Below, piece after piece: positions 47,224 through 58,624 of a DNA stretch of 64,000 nucleotides; position 1 is the stretch's first letter, and every line of letters starts with the position of its first letter. Where the stretch lies: contig NZ_JAMQGO010000007.1 of assembly GCF_023703375.1 (NCBI RefSeq), positions 1 through 64,000 on the forward strand. Direction: 5' to 3'. The notes beneath the pieces were generated by a model. The model made no database searches. It worked only from the letters and a program-made list of their open reading frames with translations, and was not told the DNA's origin. A program made the translations under genes and the position numbers. This DNA is from Lutimaribacter degradans. GTDB taxonomy: Bacteria; Pseudomonadota; Alphaproteobacteria; Rhodobacterales; Rhodobacteraceae.

Positions 47224-48132
47224 TTGCGCATTGGCAGCTTCAACCTCCAGAACCTCCGCCTGCGTGGCAGGGGTCTGGATGGTGCGCATGACCACGACAC
47301 ACCAGACCGGCCCGAGCCCCGGACAGACCAGACCGACCGGCGGCTGGGCGCGCAGGTGATCGGCGCGCTGCGCGCCGACGTGCTGGCCCTGCAAGAAGTG
47401 TTCGACCAGGCCACGCTCGATCATTTCCACGATGCTTTTCTGCGGCCCGCCGGGGTGCCCGCCTACCCCCATCGCCACTGTCTGCCCGGCAATGACGGGC
47501 GCGGACAGGACGTGGCGCTTTTGTCGCGCATCGCACCGCTGCGCGTAGGCAGCCATGCCAGCCTGCGACCCGCCGACCTGGGGCTAGACGCGCCGCCCGG
47601 CTATCACCCCGACACGCCGATTTTCCGGCGCGATTGCCTGGAGGTGGCCTTGCCGGGCGTGACGCTGTTCATCTGCCACTTCAAGGCACCTGGGCCAGAC
47701 CCCGAAACCGCCTGGCCCGTGCGCCGGCAAGAGGCGTTGGCCGTGCGCCATCTCGTGCAGGAAAGCGGCGCGGAAAACTGGCTGATCCTGGGCGATCTGA
47801 ACGAACCCGCCACCCCGGCAAATGACCCGGCGACCGCGCCCGTTCTGCCGCCCTTTTCGGTTGACCTGATGGCCCGGCGGCCGCGTGGCGCGCGCTGGTC
47901 GGCGCATGATCCGTGGGATGATGTTTATTGGCGGGCCGACGCGCTGCTGGCAAGCCCGGCACTGGCCCGCGCCTATCCCGACGCCCTGCCCGAGATGCAT
48001 CGCGAAGGGCTGAGCCTTGAGGCCCGCCGCCACACCGGGGCGCATCTGGCACAGGTGGGCCACCACCGCCCCCACGCCAGCGACCACGCGGCGCTGGTGA
48101 TCGACCTGCCGGGGCTTGGGCCGGTGGTTTAG
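47224..48132 (+). CDS. Endonuclease/exonuclease/phosphatase family protein
   Basis: 302 residues. Fold motifs: FNLQNL near the start, DVLALQEVFD (metal-binding Glu), GDLNEPATP and the C-terminal SDHAALV. These mark a Mg2+-dependent phosphodiesterase or nuclease; DNA repair, lipid or secreted nuclease roles cannot be told apart. It has no obvious signal peptide. The start is TTG, eight bases after the hemN stop, so it is probably co-transcribed with hemN. Its end overlaps the convergent yejF by four bases. Confidence 0.82.
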   Translation: MRIGSFNLQNLRLRGRGLDGAHDHDTPDRPEPRTDQTDRRLGAQVIGALRADVLALQEVFDQATLDHFHDAFLRPAGVPAYPHRHCLPGNDGRGQDVALLSRIAPLRVGSHASLRPADLGLDAPPGYHPDTPIFRRDCLEVALPGVTLFICHFKAPGPDPETAWPVRRQEALAVRHLVQESGAENWLILGDLNEPATPANDPATAPVLPPFSVDLMARRPRGARWSAHDPWDDVYWRADALLASPALARAYPDALPEMHREGLSLEARRHTGAHLAQVGHHRPHASDHAALVIDLPGLGPVV

Positions 48133-49718
48133 CCCGCCCTCTCCAACGCCGCCGACAGCAGCGTGCGGGCGTAATCGGTTCTCGGGTTGGTAAATACGTC
48201 TTCGGCCATGCCAGCCTCGACCACGTCGCCCTGTTTCATCACCATGATCTTGTGGCTCATGGCACGCACCACGTTAAGGTCGTGGCTGATGAACAGGTAG
48301 GCCAGCCCGTATTTCACCTGAAGATCGCGCAACAGGTCGACGATCTGCACCTGCACGGTCATGTCCAGCGCGCTGGTGGGTTCGTCCAGCACCAGCAGCC
48401 GCGGCCGCAGGATCATGGCGCGGGCAATGGCGATGCGCTGCCGCTGGCCGCCTGAAAACTCGTGCGGGTAGCGGTGCATCGTGGCCGGGTCCAGCCCGAC
48501 CTCTTCCATGATCTGGGCCACCAGCCCGTGTTCGCTCTGCCCCGCCGGGACACCATGCACGCCCAGCCCCTCGGCGATGATCTGTTCGCAGGTCATGCGC
48601 GGGCTCAGGCTGCCGAACGGATCCTGGAACACGATCTGCATTTCGCGGCGCAGCCTGCGCAGTTTCCTGGTCGACCAGCCCCGCACATCCTGCCCGTCAT
48701 AGGTAAGCCCGCCCTCTGACCGGATCAGCCGCATGATCGCCAGCGCCAGCGTTGTCTTGCCCGAACCGCTTTCCCCAACGACGCCCAGCGTCTCGCCCGC
48801 GCGCACGTCGATCGTGGCGTCGTTCACGGCCTTCACATAGCCCACGGTGCGCTTCAGAAAGCCGCGCTGGATCGGGAACCACACGCGCAAGCCATTGGTG
48901 GATACCAGCGTTTCCGCATTCTCGGGCACTGGTGCGGGCACGCCCACGGCGCGCGCACCCAGCAGCTTTTGCGTATAGGGGTGTTGCGGGTCGGCGAAAA
49001 TCCGGGCCGTCGGGCCGGCCTCGACGATCTCGCCATCCTTCATCACGCAAACCTTGTCGGCGATGCGCTGCACGATCCCAAGATCATGGGTGATGAACAG
49101 CAGCCCCATGTCCTCGGTCTCTTTCAGCTCGGCCAACAAATCGAGGATCTGCGCCTGTATCGTCACGTCCAGCGCGGTGGTCGGCTCGTCCGCGATCAGC
49201 AGGTCGGGCTTGTTGGCAAGCGCCATGGCGATCATCACCCGCTGGCGCTGCCCGCCGGACAACTGGTGCGGATAGGCGCTCAGCCGTTCGGCGGCGTCGC
49301 GGATACCCACCCTGTCGAGCAATTCAAGGATACGGTCGTGCAACGCCTTGCCCTGCAAGCCCTGGTGCAGTTCGATCGACTCGCGCAGTTGCTTTTCGAT
49401 CGTGTGCAGCGGGTTGAGCGAGGTCATCGGTTCCTGGAAAATGAAACTGATGTCGTTGCCCCGCACCTGGCGCAACAGCTTGTCGCTGGCGCCAATCATC
49501 TGCTGGCCCTCGTATGTCACGTCGCCGGTCACCTCGGCCGAGGGTGGCAGCAGCCCCACGGTCGACAGCGCCGTGACAGACTTGCCCGAGCCGCTTTCCC
49601 CCACCAGCGCCACGGTTTCGCCCCGATCAACGCTGAACGACACGCCGCGCACGGCAGTGTTGAGCATGCCATCCTGGCGAAACGCCACGGTCAGATCGCG
49701 AACCTCGAGCACGCTCAT
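48129..49718 (-). CDS. yejF: YejF, fused double ATPase of peptide ABC importer
   Basis: 529 residues with two complete ATPase domains in one chain: Walker [10 protein letters not shown] and GESGSGKTT, two signatures ([16 protein letters not shown]), and two Walker B ([23 protein letters not shown]). This is the YejF arrangement of the YejABEF importer for peptides, including microcin C-like conjugates in E. coli. Its ATG overlaps the yejE stop by four bases. Confidence 0.92.
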   Translation of the reverse strand: MSVLEVRDLTVAFRQDGMLNTAVRGVSFSVDRGETVALVGESGSGKSVTALSTVGLLPPSAEVTGDVTYEGQQMIGASDKLLRQVRGNDISFIFQEPMTSLNPLHTIEKQLRESIELHQGLQGKALHDRILELLDRVGIRDAAERLSAYPHQLSGGQRQRVMIAMALANKPDLLIADEPTTALDVTIQAQILDLLAELKETEDMGLLFITHDLGIVQRIADKVCVMKDGEIVEAGPTARIFADPQHPYTQKLLGARAVGVPAPVPENAETLVSTNGLRVWFPIQRGFLKRTVGYVKAVNDATIDVRAGETLGVVGESGSGKTTLALAIMRLIRSEGGLTYDGQDVRGWSTRKLRRLRREMQIVFQDPFGSLSPRMTCEQIIAEGLGVHGVPAGQSEHGLVAQIMEEVGLDPATMHRYPHEFSGGQRQRIAIARAMILRPRLLVLDEPTSALDMTVQVQIVDLLRDLQVKYGLAYLFISHDLNVVRAMSHKIMVMKQGDVVEAGMAEDVFTNPRTDYARTLLSAALERAG

Positions 49719-50821
49719 TGAAAGGTCTTCCTTGGGTCGAACGCGTCGCGCACGCCTTCGAAGATAAAGACAAGCAGCGACAGCATGATGGCGAAGGTGA
49801 AAAACGCGGTGAAAGCCAGCCAGGGTGCATCAAGGTTCTGCTTGGCCTGCAACGTCAGCTCGCCCAGGCTGGGCGAGGACGAGGGCAGGCCGAAGCCCAG
49901 GAAATCGAGGCTGGCCAGCAGCCCGATTGTGCCGGTGACGATGAAGGGCAGCATGGTCAGCGTGGCCACCATCGCGTTGGGCAGCATGTGGCGGAACATG
50001 ATCGTCCAGTTCGACACGCCCAGCGCGCGCGCCGCGCGCACGTATTCAAGGTTGCGCGCCCGCAGAAACTCGGCGCGCACCACGCCCACCAGCGCCGTCC
50101 ATCCGAACAGCACCGTTATGAAGACAAGTAACCAGAACCCCCGCCCCAGTATCGCGAACAGGATGATGATGACGTAAAGCTGCGGCATCGCCGTCCAGAT
50201 CTCGATCACGCGTTGGAATATCAGGTCCAGCCAACCGCCGAAAAAGCCCTGCAACGCCCCCGCGATGATACCGATCAGGCTGGCCAGCGTGGTGACGATC
50301 AGCGTGAACAGGATAGACAGCCGAAAGCCATAGATCACGCGCGCCAGCACGTCGCGCTTTGTGTCGTCGGTGCCCAGCCAGTTCTGCCCGTCAGGCGGCA
50401 GCGGCGCGGCACCGGGGCGGTCGACCGTGGTATCATAGGCATAAGGCAAAAGCGGCCACAGCGCCCATCCCTGTTCAATGGCCGCGCCGTTCACCTGCCC
50501 GTCGGCGGCATCCTCGATCAACTCTTCCGGCGTATCGAAACACTCACCCATGCCGCCCGTCACGATCAGGCATTGCACCACCGGGTCGCGGTAATCCGCT
50601 TCGGTCTGGAAATCGCCGCCGAACGCGGTTTCGGGGTAAAAGCGAAAGATCGGCGCGTGAATCTCGCCCCGGTACTGCACCAGGATCGGCTTGTCATTGG
50701 CGATGAACTCGGCAAACAGCGACAGGCCGAACAGGATCGAGAACAAGATCAGCGACCAGAAGGCGCGTTTGTTGCGCCGGAAATTGCGCCAGCGCCGCTG
50801 GTTGAGGGGGGAAAGCGCCAT
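49715..50821 (-). CDS. yejE: YejE, peptide ABC importer permease
   Basis: 368 residues. One N-terminal helix, a large periplasmic loop with WLGTDDTKRDVLARVIYGFRLS typical of DppC/OppC-type permeases, then the membrane core with the EAA loop (EFLRARNLEYVRAARALGVSNW). The long loop and a QVNGAAIEQGWALWPLLPY segment fit YejE. One base separates it from yejB. Confidence 0.92.
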   Translation of the reverse strand: MALSPLNQRRWRNFRRNKRAFWSLILFSILFGLSLFAEFIANDKPILVQYRGEIHAPIFRFYPETAFGGDFQTEADYRDPVVQCLIVTGGMGECFDTPEELIEDAADGQVNGAAIEQGWALWPLLPYAYDTTVDRPGAAPLPPDGQNWLGTDDTKRDVLARVIYGFRLSILFTLIVTTLASLIGIIAGALQGFFGGWLDLIFQRVIEIWTAMPQLYVIIILFAILGRGFWLLVFITVLFGWTALVGVVRAEFLRARNLEYVRAARALGVSNWTIMFRHMLPNAMVATLTMLPFIVTGTIGLLASLDFLGFGLPSSSPSLGELTLQAKQNLDAPWLAFTAFFTFAIMLSLLVFIFEGVRDAFDPRKTFQ

Positions 50822-50822
50822 C

Positions 50823-51911
50823 TTACCCCTCCCGCTTTTCGAAATCGATGCGCGGATCGACCAGCACGTACATCAGGTCGCTCAGCAGCCCCACCAGCAG
50901 CCCGATCAGGCCGAAAATGAACAGCGTGCCGAACACGATGGGGTAATCACGCTGCAACGCCGCCTCGAACCCCAGAAGGCCCAGCCCGTTCAGTGAAAAC
51001 AGTTTCTCGATGATGATCGAGCCAGTGAAGAAGATGCTGATGAACGCCGCCGGGAACCCCGCGATCACGATCAGCATGGCGTTGCGAAAGACATGTCCGT
51101 ACAACACCTGTTTCTCGCTCAGTCCCTTGGCGCGGGCGGTGATCACGTATTGTTTCTTGATCTCGTCCAGGAAGCTGTTCTTGGTCAGCAGGGTCAGCGT
51201 GGCAAAGGCGCTGATGGTCGATGCCACCACCGGCAGCGTGATGTGCCAGAAATAGTCGCCCACCTTTTCATACCATGTCATCGTGTCCCACACCGACTGT
51301 TCGCTGGTCAGGCCACGGAACGGAAAGATCTGCAAATACGATCCGCCCGCGAACAGCACCAGCAACAGGATCGCGAAGAGGAAACCGGGGATCGCATAGG
51401 CCACGATCACCACCGTCGATGTCCACCCGTCAAAGCGTGACCCGTCTTGCACCGCCTTGCGAATACCCAGCGGAATCGAGATCAGATAAGCCAGCAGGGT
51501 CGACCACAGCCCCAGCGAAATGGACACGGGCATTGCCTGCAGGATCAGCGTCGTGACCTCTTCTTTCTTGAACCAGCTTTCCCCGAAATCAAAGCGGGCA
51601 TAATCCCACATCATGCTGGCAAAGCGTTCAAGCGGGGGTTTGTCAAAGCCGAATTCGCGCTCAAGCTGCTCGATGAACTCGGGCGGCAGGCCGCGCGCGC
51701 CGACATATTCCTCGTTCTGGGGAATATCCATGCCCGCGTCGTTGCCGCTGCCGGCGAAACCGGCGGTCACATCGCCCTGGCCCTGCATCTGGGCGATAAC
51801 CTGCTCTACCGGGCCACCCGGCACGAACTGGGTCAGGATGAAATTGATCAGCATGATCCCGAACAGCGTCGGGACGATCAAAGCCAATCGCCGCAGGATA
51901 TAGGCGCCCAT
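50823..51911 (-). CDS. yejB: YejB, peptide ABC importer permease
   Basis: 362 residues. DppB-type permease: [24 protein letters not shown] at the start, a periplasmic segment and the EAA loop ([27 protein letters not shown]). It pairs with YejE to form the channel. It follows yejA by 19 bp. Confidence 0.93.
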   Translation of the reverse strand: MGAYILRRLALIVPTLFGIMLINFILTQFVPGGPVEQVIAQMQGQGDVTAGFAGSGNDAGMDIPQNEEYVGARGLPPEFIEQLEREFGFDKPPLERFASMMWDYARFDFGESWFKKEEVTTLILQAMPVSISLGLWSTLLAYLISIPLGIRKAVQDGSRFDGWTSTVVIVAYAIPGFLFAILLLVLFAGGSYLQIFPFRGLTSEQSVWDTMTWYEKVGDYFWHITLPVVASTISAFATLTLLTKNSFLDEIKKQYVITARAKGLSEKQVLYGHVFRNAMLIVIAGFPAAFISIFFTGSIIIEKLFSLNGLGLLGFEAALQRDYPIVFGTLFIFGLIGLLVGLLSDLMYVLVDPRIDFEKREG

Positions 51912-51930
51912 CTGCCCGCTACCTTTGCTG

Positions 51931-53868
51931 TTACCTCAGTGCGCCTTCAGCCCTGAGTTTTTCGGCCTTTTCCGCGTCATACCACCAGAAATCCAAAAGT
52001 CCCACCGCATAAGTCGGCAACGGGTCAGGGTGGTCGTACTGATCCCACGAGGCGATCCAGACGTTCGGGTTGAACCAGACCGGGATCATGAATCGCTCCC
52101 AGCGCAGGGCACGGTCCAGCGCGCGCAGGGCCACGTCGCGTTCTTCGGCGGTTTCGCTCATCAGCGAAGCGTCGATGATCGCGTCGACCATGGGACTTGC
52201 CAAGCCGGCAGGGTTAAACAGCGAAAACTCCGCTTCTTTCGACCCGTACATCTGGTGCAGCCCGGTCCCGGTATCCAGAAAGGCCCGATACTGATCGAAG
52301 ATCAGGTCGAAATCACGGTCGCGTTCGCGCAGCGTGTATTGAGACGGATCGACCTTTTCCACCCTTGCGTCGATTCCCATCTTTTGCAGGTTCTGCACGA
52401 AGGTCTCGACCACCGATTCCAGCGTGGGCGACCCGGCCGTGTTCAGCAGAAAATCAATCCGCATCACCCGGCCCTGGGCATTGCGGCGAATACCGTCCTC
52501 GCCCACGGACCATCCCGCCTCGTCCAGCAGGCCCATCGCCCGGCGCAGGTTGCGCCGATCGGTCAGGCGCGCGTCCGACGAGGTATGCGCCATCACCGGC
52601 GGCTCGGTCAGCATTTCGCGTGGCACGATGTCGCCAAGCGATTGCAGCAATTCCAGCTCGGCCCCCTCGGGCACGCCATTCGCCTCAAGCGGGGTGCCCT
52701 GGGTGAAAGAGTGGCGCTGCTCGAATAGCCCGTATTGCAACGAGCTGTTGGTCCATTCGAAATTATAGGCCAGCGAAACCGCCTCGCGCACGCGGCGATC
52801 CTGGAACTTTTCGCGCGCCAGGTTGAAGATGATGCCGGTCGGCGCGGGCGGCGTGCCATCGGGCAACTCTTCCATCTTGACCCAGCCTTTCTCGACCGCG
52901 GGGAATTCGTACCCCGTGGCCCACAGGCGCGAATTTCCCTCGGGGCGGACGGTGAACTCACCGGCCTTGAACGCCTCGAACGCCGCGGTGTCATCGCCAA
53001 AATATTCCACGCGGATCGTATCGAAATTGTGCCGGCCCACGTTGATCGGCAGATCGCGCGCCCAGTAATCGGGGTTGCGCTTGTAGACGATGCGCCTGTT
53101 CGGCTCGACCTCGGCCACCATGTAGGGGCCCGACCCCGGCGCCGCCTCAAGCCGCGGTTCATCCAGCCGCGCGTCGTTTTCCTTGAACCAGTGTTCGGGC
53201 CAGACCGGCACGCTGCCCACCTGGTCGATCAGCGACCGGCGCGAGATATCCTTGGCGAAGGTGAATTTCACGGTGTGGTCGTCCAGCGCCTCGGCGGTCA
53301 GCACCCGCACCTTCACTGCCTGCGCATAAGATGGCAGGCCCTGGTCCAGCAGCAGGTTATGCGAAAACACCACGTCATGCGCCGTCACCGGGTGCCCGTC
53401 GGAAAACCGTGCCTCGGGGCGCATGTGGAAAATCACCCATTCCTTGCTTTCGGGATATTCCAGGCGTTCGGCCAGCAGGCCATACATCTCGCCATAGACA
53501 TCGGCCGGCGCCCCCGACCCGCTGGCCGGCATCTCGCCCAGCAGGCTTTCATACATCATCCAGGAATAGCGCCCCGCCCGTCCCTTGCGGCTGTAAGGGT
53601 TCATCGAATCGAACGTGCCCGTCGCCGCCAGCGAGATTTCCCCGCCCTTGGGCGCGTCCGGGTTCACGTAGTCGAAATGCGGGTAATCCGCCGGGTAGGT
53701 CAGGTTGCCGAAATAGGAATAGCCGTGGCTGCGGATCATTTCGTCACCCGACCCGTCATCCTGTGCCAGCGCCGGAACCGTCAGCGCCATCACGCTCAAC
53801 AGCATCCACGTGAACAGCGCGGGCAGCGGATTGCGCGCCAGCGCCTTGGTTCGGGGGGCAGGTGTCAT
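51931..53868 (-). CDS. yejA: YejA, periplasmic peptide-binding protein
   Basis: 645 residues, a large family 5 extracellular solute-binding protein. A signal peptide (hydrophobic, ending PALAQ near residue 35) is followed by [29 protein letters not shown], the characteristic YejA opening. The ATG at 53868 has AGGAGG upstream; an ATG 14 codons earlier lacks one. First gene of yejABEF; the ligand may be short peptides. A few antibacterial peptide-nucleotides enter cells by this route in other bacteria. Confidence 0.92.
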   Translation of the reverse strand: MTPAPRTKALARNPLPALFTWMLLSVMALTVPALAQDDGSGDEMIRSHGYSYFGNLTYPADYPHFDYVNPDAPKGGEISLAATGTFDSMNPYSRKGRAGRYSWMMYESLLGEMPASGSGAPADVYGEMYGLLAERLEYPESKEWVIFHMRPEARFSDGHPVTAHDVVFSHNLLLDQGLPSYAQAVKVRVLTAEALDDHTVKFTFAKDISRRSLIDQVGSVPVWPEHWFKENDARLDEPRLEAAPGSGPYMVAEVEPNRRIVYKRNPDYWARDLPINVGRHNFDTIRVEYFGDDTAAFEAFKAGEFTVRPEGNSRLWATGYEFPAVEKGWVKMEELPDGTPPAPTGIIFNLAREKFQDRRVREAVSLAYNFEWTNSSLQYGLFEQRHSFTQGTPLEANGVPEGAELELLQSLGDIVPREMLTEPPVMAHTSSDARLTDRRNLRRAMGLLDEAGWSVGEDGIRRNAQGRVMRIDFLLNTAGSPTLESVVETFVQNLQKMGIDARVEKVDPSQYTLRERDRDFDLIFDQYRAFLDTGTGLHQMYGSKEAEFSLFNPAGLASPMVDAIIDASLMSETAEERDVALRALDRALRWERFMIPVWFNPNVWIASWDQYDHPDPLPTYAVGLLDFWWYDAEKAEKLRAEGALR

Positions 53869-53986
53869 GCTCGTCCTCCTGTCGCGATCCGGATCAGACC
53901 TGTTTATCAATGATCTAAGCTAAGGGCGCGTCTTGGCCACATTCAAGGTAAGAATGCGTGATCGCCCGTGAAAGGCACCGAACACG

Positions 53987-54017
53987 AAAAAGGCCGCCGC
54001 CCGGTGGGGCAGCGGCC
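53987..54017 (-). terminator. Terminator of the cycM-like gene
   Basis: On the minus strand GGCCGCTGCCC and GGGCGGCGGCC form an 11-bp stem with one mismatch, followed by TTTTT, about 25 bases past the stop. Confidence 0.8.
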
Positions 54018-54041
54018 ATGAAACCCGTTGGTCGGGATAGA

Positions 54042-54566
54042 TCAGTTGCCGATCGTGGCGAGGTAGGCGATCAGGTCTGCCTTGTCCTCTGGCTTGTTCA
54101 GGCCGGCAAAGGACATCGAGGTGCCCGGTGCCCAGCCGCGCGGGTTTTCCAGGAACGCGTACAGCGTTTCGGGTGTCCACGCATCGGCGCCCTGCTCGCT
54201 CAACGCGCCGGAATACCCGAACCCGTCCACGGCACCGATCTCGCGGTTGACCACCCCGAACAGGTGCGGCCCGGTCGCGTTGGCGCCGTCTTCCAGCTTG
54301 TGGCAGGCACGACACTTGTTGAACACGCGTTCACCGCTGCCGGCATCGCCTTCCGCAAGAATGGTCGCGACGTCGACAACCTCTTCCTCTTCGGGTTCGG
54401 CATCGGCACCATCGTCCACCTGGATCACGTAGCCCGAGGCATGATCCTCACCATGGCCACCGCCCATGTGATAGAGCGTCTCAGCACCCCATTTGCCCAG
54501 CAAAAAGATCAGAAGCGCGCCACACAGCGCGCCACCGGCCTTCGTGATCGTCATCGTGTCAAACAT
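54042..54566 (-). CDS. cycM: Membrane-anchored cytochrome c, CycM type
   Basis: 174 residues. An N-terminal uncleaved helix (about 8-28), an acidic linker (DDGADAEPEEEEVVDV), and a class I cytochrome c domain with CRACH haem site and an axial Met in the TSMSFAG region. CycM (c552) carries electrons between the bc1 complex and terminal oxidases in this bacterial group. I prefer the ATG at 54566 (MFDTMTITKA); another lies five codons upstream. Confidence 0.87.
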   Translation of the reverse strand: MFDTMTITKAGGALCGALLIFLLGKWGAETLYHMGGGHGEDHASGYVIQVDDGADAEPEEEEVVDVATILAEGDAGSGERVFNKCRACHKLEDGANATGPHLFGVVNREIGAVDGFGYSGALSEQGADAWTPETLYAFLENPRGWAPGTSMSFAGLNKPEDKADLIAYLATIGN

Positions 54567-54683
54567 GGTTCGCCCGTTCATTTCGATTGCGTCGCCGCGT
54601 ATCTATTGCTTCACCTTCCCTGTGGCAAGGTATAGTTAGCGCGACGAAACGCCCGAAATGCGGCTTTTTGACGGAATAATGCC

Positions 54684-55523
54684 ATGACACAGACCAATCG
54701 CATCGCTTTCCAGGGCGAGCCGGGGGCCTATTCACACCAGGCCTGCCACGACGCCCGCCCGGAAATGGAGGCCCTGCCCTGCCGCACCTTCGAGGATGCG
54801 ATCGACGCCGTGCGCGAAGGCCGCGCCGACCTGGCGATGCTGCCGGTTGAAAACTCGACCTATGGCCGCGTGGCCGATATCCATTCGCTTTTGCCAGCCT
54901 CGGGGTTGCACATCATCGACGAGGCATTCGTGCGCGTGCATATCAACCTGCTGGCCGTGCCCGGCACGCCACTGGAGCGCGTCAAGCGCGCCATGAGCCA
55001 CACGGTTCTTCTGGGCCAATGCAAGAAATTCCTGGCCAAGCACGACATTCACCGTGTCACCGGCGCCGATACCGCCGGATCGGCCAAGCACGTGGCCGAA
55101 CTGGGCGACCCGTCGCTGGCCGCGCTGGCGGGCGATCTTGCGGCAGATATCTACGGGCTCGACGTGCTGGCCCGCCATATCGAGGACCAGGGCAACAACA
55201 CCACGCGGTTCCTGGTCATGTCGCGCGAGGGCGATCACAGCCGCCGCGGCACCGACGGGATGATGACCAGTTTCGTCTTCCAGGTGCGCAACATCCCCGC
55301 CGCGCTTTACAAGGCAATGGGCGGCTTTGCGACCAACGGCGTGAACATGACCAAGCTGGAAAGCTACATGGTGGGCGGGTCTTTCACCGCCACGCAATTC
55401 TACGCCGACATCGAGGGCCACCCCGAGGATGACAACGTGAAACTGGCGCTCGACGAGCTGCGTTATTTCACCTCGCATGTAAAGATTCTCGGCGTCTACC
55501 CCGCCGACCCGCGCAGGCACTGA
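54684..55523 (+). CDS. pheA: Prephenate dehydratase
   Basis: 279 residues, stand-alone PDT plus C-terminal ACT domain. The catalytic NTTRFLVMS motif (Thr-Arg-Phe) is present and FQGEPGAYSHQA begins the PDT fold; the ACT domain (about 195-275) should give phenylalanine feedback. It makes phenylpyruvate for phenylalanine synthesis. No chorismate mutase domain is fused. It is divergent from cycM with about 117 bp between. Confidence 0.95.
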   Translation: MTQTNRIAFQGEPGAYSHQACHDARPEMEALPCRTFEDAIDAVREGRADLAMLPVENSTYGRVADIHSLLPASGLHIIDEAFVRVHINLLAVPGTPLERVKRAMSHTVLLGQCKKFLAKHDIHRVTGADTAGSAKHVAELGDPSLAALAGDLAADIYGLDVLARHIEDQGNNTTRFLVMSREGDHSRRGTDGMMTSFVFQVRNIPAALYKAMGGFATNGVNMTKLESYMVGGSFTATQFYADIEGHPEDDNVKLALDELRYFTSHVKILGVYPADPRRH

Positions 55524-55574
55524 GCGCGCCGCAAGGGCTGCGGCCGGCGCCCCCCCCATGCACCCCAATGCCGC

Positions 55575-56750
55575 CTACAGCTTGGGGTGTTCCAACCGCA
55601 GAACGCCCGGCGCCTCGGTCTCGGGCGCCAGTTCCTCGAAATCGAAATTGTCCAGCCGCCGCGCGCGGCGCCCCGCCTTGTCGGCGCTTATCTTGATTTC
55701 CGAGATATCCTTGGCCGCCTGCCCGAAATGCCGGTCAAGGTTGTCCACCCGCGCGCCCAGCCGTTCGACATCGGCAAACAGCAGGCCCAACTCACGCCGG
55801 ATCGCGCCCGCCTGCTCGCGCATCCGCGCGTCCTTCAGGATCGCGCGCATCGTGTGTAGCGTGGCCATGCAAGTGGTCGGCGACACGATCCAGACCCGCG
55901 CGGCGAACCCTTCGCGCACCAGCTCGGGAAACCGCGCGTGCAGCTCGGCATAGACCGCCTCGGATGGCAGGAACATCAACGCCCCGTCGGCGGTTTCGCC
56001 ATCCAGTATGTATTTCTCGGATATCGCCTTGATATGCGCGCGCACCGCCTGCCGCATCTGCGTGGCGGCGCGGTTGACACCCTCGGGGCTTTCGGCATTC
56101 ACCAGCGCCTCGTATGGCTCCAACGGGAACTTGCTGTCTATCGCGATGGGCCCGGGCGGGTTGGGCAGGTAGATCAGGCAATCGGCCCTTTTGCCGTTGC
56201 TCAGCGTCGCCTGCCATTGATAGCTGTCACTGGGCAGCGCCTTGCTGACGATATCGCGCAGTTGGATTTCGCCAAAGGCGCCGCGCGTCTGCTTGTTGCT
56301 CAGAATATCCTGCAAGGACAGCACGTCGCCCGACAGCTTGGTAATGTTGTCCTGCGCCTTGTCGATGGCCTGCAGGCGTTGCTGCAACTCGCCCAGCGAA
56401 TGCGCCGTGCGCCGCGCCGCGCCCTGCAGGTTCTCGTTCATCTTTTCGCTGACCTGGCCCAGCCGCCGCTCCATCAGTTGCAGCATGTTGGCCTGGGCCG
56501 CCGCCTGCGCCTCGGACACATGGGTCAGCCCCCCGGCCAGTTGCTGCTGGCCCTGGCCCAGCGCCTCGACCCGCTGGCCCAACTGCCCGATCTGCTGCGC
56601 CAGCGGCGCGGCCACGCGCGCGCTGCGCCCCGCCGCGCGCACCGCGGCGATCAGAAGTATGACGATCAGCAGCCCCAGCGCCGCGCCCGCAACCACCAGC
56701 ATCACCACCGGGTCGCCCAGCGTATAGGTCTGATCACCGATCTGGATCAT
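55575..56750 (-). CDS. rmuC: RmuC family DNA recombination protein
   Basis: 391 residues. An N-terminal membrane helix (about 15-40), a coiled-coil region (about 50-150) and the nuclease-like RmuC domain with [16 protein letters not shown]. RmuC limits inversions at short repeats in E. coli. I start it at 56750 (ATG overlapping the mutL stop, ATGA), so the pair is translationally coupled. Confidence 0.9.
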   Translation of the reverse strand: MIQIGDQTYTLGDPVVMLVVAGAALGLLIVILLIAAVRAAGRSARVAAPLAQQIGQLGQRVEALGQGQQQLAGGLTHVSEAQAAAQANMLQLMERRLGQVSEKMNENLQGAARRTAHSLGELQQRLQAIDKAQDNITKLSGDVLSLQDILSNKQTRGAFGEIQLRDIVSKALPSDSYQWQATLSNGKRADCLIYLPNPPGPIAIDSKFPLEPYEALVNAESPEGVNRAATQMRQAVRAHIKAISEKYILDGETADGALMFLPSEAVYAELHARFPELVREGFAARVWIVSPTTCMATLHTMRAILKDARMREQAGAIRRELGLLFADVERLGARVDNLDRHFGQAAKDISEIKISADKAGRRARRLDNFDFEELAPETEAPGVLRLEHPKL

Positions 56751-58585
56751 GTCCGCCCGAACAGCCTTTCGATATCGCTCAGTTTCAGTTCCACGTAGGT
56801 GGGCCGGCCGTGGTTGCATTGGCCGGAATGGGGCGTGGCCTCCATCTCGCGCAGCAGCGCGTTCATTTCCTCGGCGCGCATCCGCCGGCCCGAGCGGATC
56901 GAGCCATGACAGGCCACCCGGCTCAGGATGGCCTCCAACCGCGCCTGCACCGTCAGGCTGTCACCTTGGTCGGCCAATTCGTCCAGGATATCGCGGATCA
57001 TCGCGCTGGCGTTGACCTCGCCCAGCAACGCGGGCGTTTCGCGCACCGCCACCGCGCCGCCGCCAAAGGGCTCCAGCGTCAGCCCCAGTTGCGCCAGGTC
57101 TCCGGCGTGGTCCATCAGCCGGGCGCAATCACCCTCGGACAGTTCCACGATTTCCGGAATAAGCAATGCCTGCGCCGCCACGCCGTTCTCCGCCATCTGG
57201 CGCTTGAGCTTTTCGTAAACCAGCCGCTCATGCGCGGCGTGCTGATCGACGATGACGATCCCGGTTTCCGTCTGCGCGACGATATAGTTTTCATGCACCT
57301 GCGCCCGCGCCGCGCCCAGCGGCAACCGCTCGTCACCGGCGTGCGGGGCCGTGTCCGGTACGGGCTCGACCCGCGCGCTGTAATCGCCGCGCATCTCAGC
57401 GAAACCGGGCGCCTGCCCCTGGTACGCCGTCGCACGGGCCTGCGCACCGGGGCGGTCCATCTGGTAGACGCGCGGCGGGGCCTCTGCGGCGGGTTCGGGC
57501 CGCATCGCCCCCAGCGTCGCGCCCGCCACCGTGGTCGAGGCGCGGTGCCCCGCCTCGGCCAGTGCCGCACGCAGCGCCCCCACGATCAACCCGCGCACCG
57601 CGCCCGGATCGCGAAACCGCACCTCGGATTTCGCCGGGTGCACGTTCACGTCCACCAGCGTGGGCGCACAATCGACGAACAGCGCCGCCACCGGGTGGCG
57701 GTCGCGCGACAGGAAATCGAAATAGGCCGCCCGCAACGCCCCCACCAGCAGCTTGTCGCGCACGGGCCGACCATTGACGAACAGGAACTGCGCCACCGCC
57801 GCCCCGCGCGAATAGGTGGGCAGCGCGGCAAAGCCCGACAGGTGGTGCCCGTCGCGCTCGGCCTCGATCCGCAGGGCATTCTCGGCAAACTCGCCGCCCA
57901 GCACACCGGCCAACCGCCCGTGCAAGGCATCGAACAGGTCGCCCGATTGCGCATCGGCCCGAAACACCACGCGGCCCTCGCCCCCGCCCGAGACATCGCG
58001 CAGGGTAAAGCCCACGAAAGGCTCGGCCATCGCCAGCCGTTTCACCACGTCCGAAATCGCCTGCGCCTCGGCCCTGTCCGTGCGCAGGAATTTCAGCCGC
58101 GCGGGCGTGGCGTGGAACAGGTCGCGCAGTTCTACCACCGTGCCACCGTTCAGCGCGGCGGGCTTGACCGTGCCCACCTGACCGCCGGACACGGTAATCT
58201 GTGCCCCCTCGCCACCGGCGACGCGGCTGGTGATGCTCAGCCGCCCCACCGCGCCAAGCGATGGCAACGCCTCGCCCCGGAACCCGAAGGAATGGATGTT
58301 AAGCAGGTCGCTGCCGTCGATCTTCGAGGTCGCGTGACGCGACAAGGCCAGCGGCAGGTCCGCCCCGGCGATGCCACACCCATCGTCGGCCACGCGGATC
58401 AGCGTCTTGCCGCCATCGGCAATCGCCACGTCGATGCGCCGCGCACCCGCGTCCAGCGCGTTTTCCACCAGTTCCTTGACGGCCGAGGCGGGGCGCTCCA
58501 CCACCTCGCCGGCAGCGATACGGTTGACCGCAGCATCGTCCAACTGCCGTATGACAGGGCGCATATTGGGGGCATGGGTATTCAT
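56747..58585 (-). CDS. mutL: MutL, DNA mismatch repair protein
   Basis: 612 residues. GHKL ATPase domain: [33 protein letters not shown] and the TSKI block, with the C-terminal dimerisation domain. An endonuclease motif QHAAHER-type ([17 protein letters not shown]) and [11 protein letters not shown] are visible, so this MutL probably nicks DNA itself, as expected in bacteria without MutH. GTGGG precedes the ATG at 58585. Overlaps rmuC. Confidence 0.95.
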   Translation of the reverse strand: MNTHAPNMRPVIRQLDDAAVNRIAAGEVVERPASAVKELVENALDAGARRIDVAIADGGKTLIRVADDGCGIAGADLPLALSRHATSKIDGSDLLNIHSFGFRGEALPSLGAVGRLSITSRVAGGEGAQITVSGGQVGTVKPAALNGGTVVELRDLFHATPARLKFLRTDRAEAQAISDVVKRLAMAEPFVGFTLRDVSGGGEGRVVFRADAQSGDLFDALHGRLAGVLGGEFAENALRIEAERDGHHLSGFAALPTYSRGAAVAQFLFVNGRPVRDKLLVGALRAAYFDFLSRDRHPVAALFVDCAPTLVDVNVHPAKSEVRFRDPGAVRGLIVGALRAALAEAGHRASTTVAGATLGAMRPEPAAEAPPRVYQMDRPGAQARATAYQGQAPGFAEMRGDYSARVEPVPDTAPHAGDERLPLGAARAQVHENYIVAQTETGIVIVDQHAAHERLVYEKLKRQMAENGVAAQALLIPEIVELSEGDCARLMDHAGDLAQLGLTLEPFGGGAVAVRETPALLGEVNASAMIRDILDELADQGDSLTVQARLEAILSRVACHGSIRSGRRMRAEEMNALLREMEATPHSGQCNHGRPTYVELKLSDIERLFGRT

Positions 58586-58624
58586 CCCACAAGACCTAGC
58601 ATGACCCACGCGATTCTGCCACTG

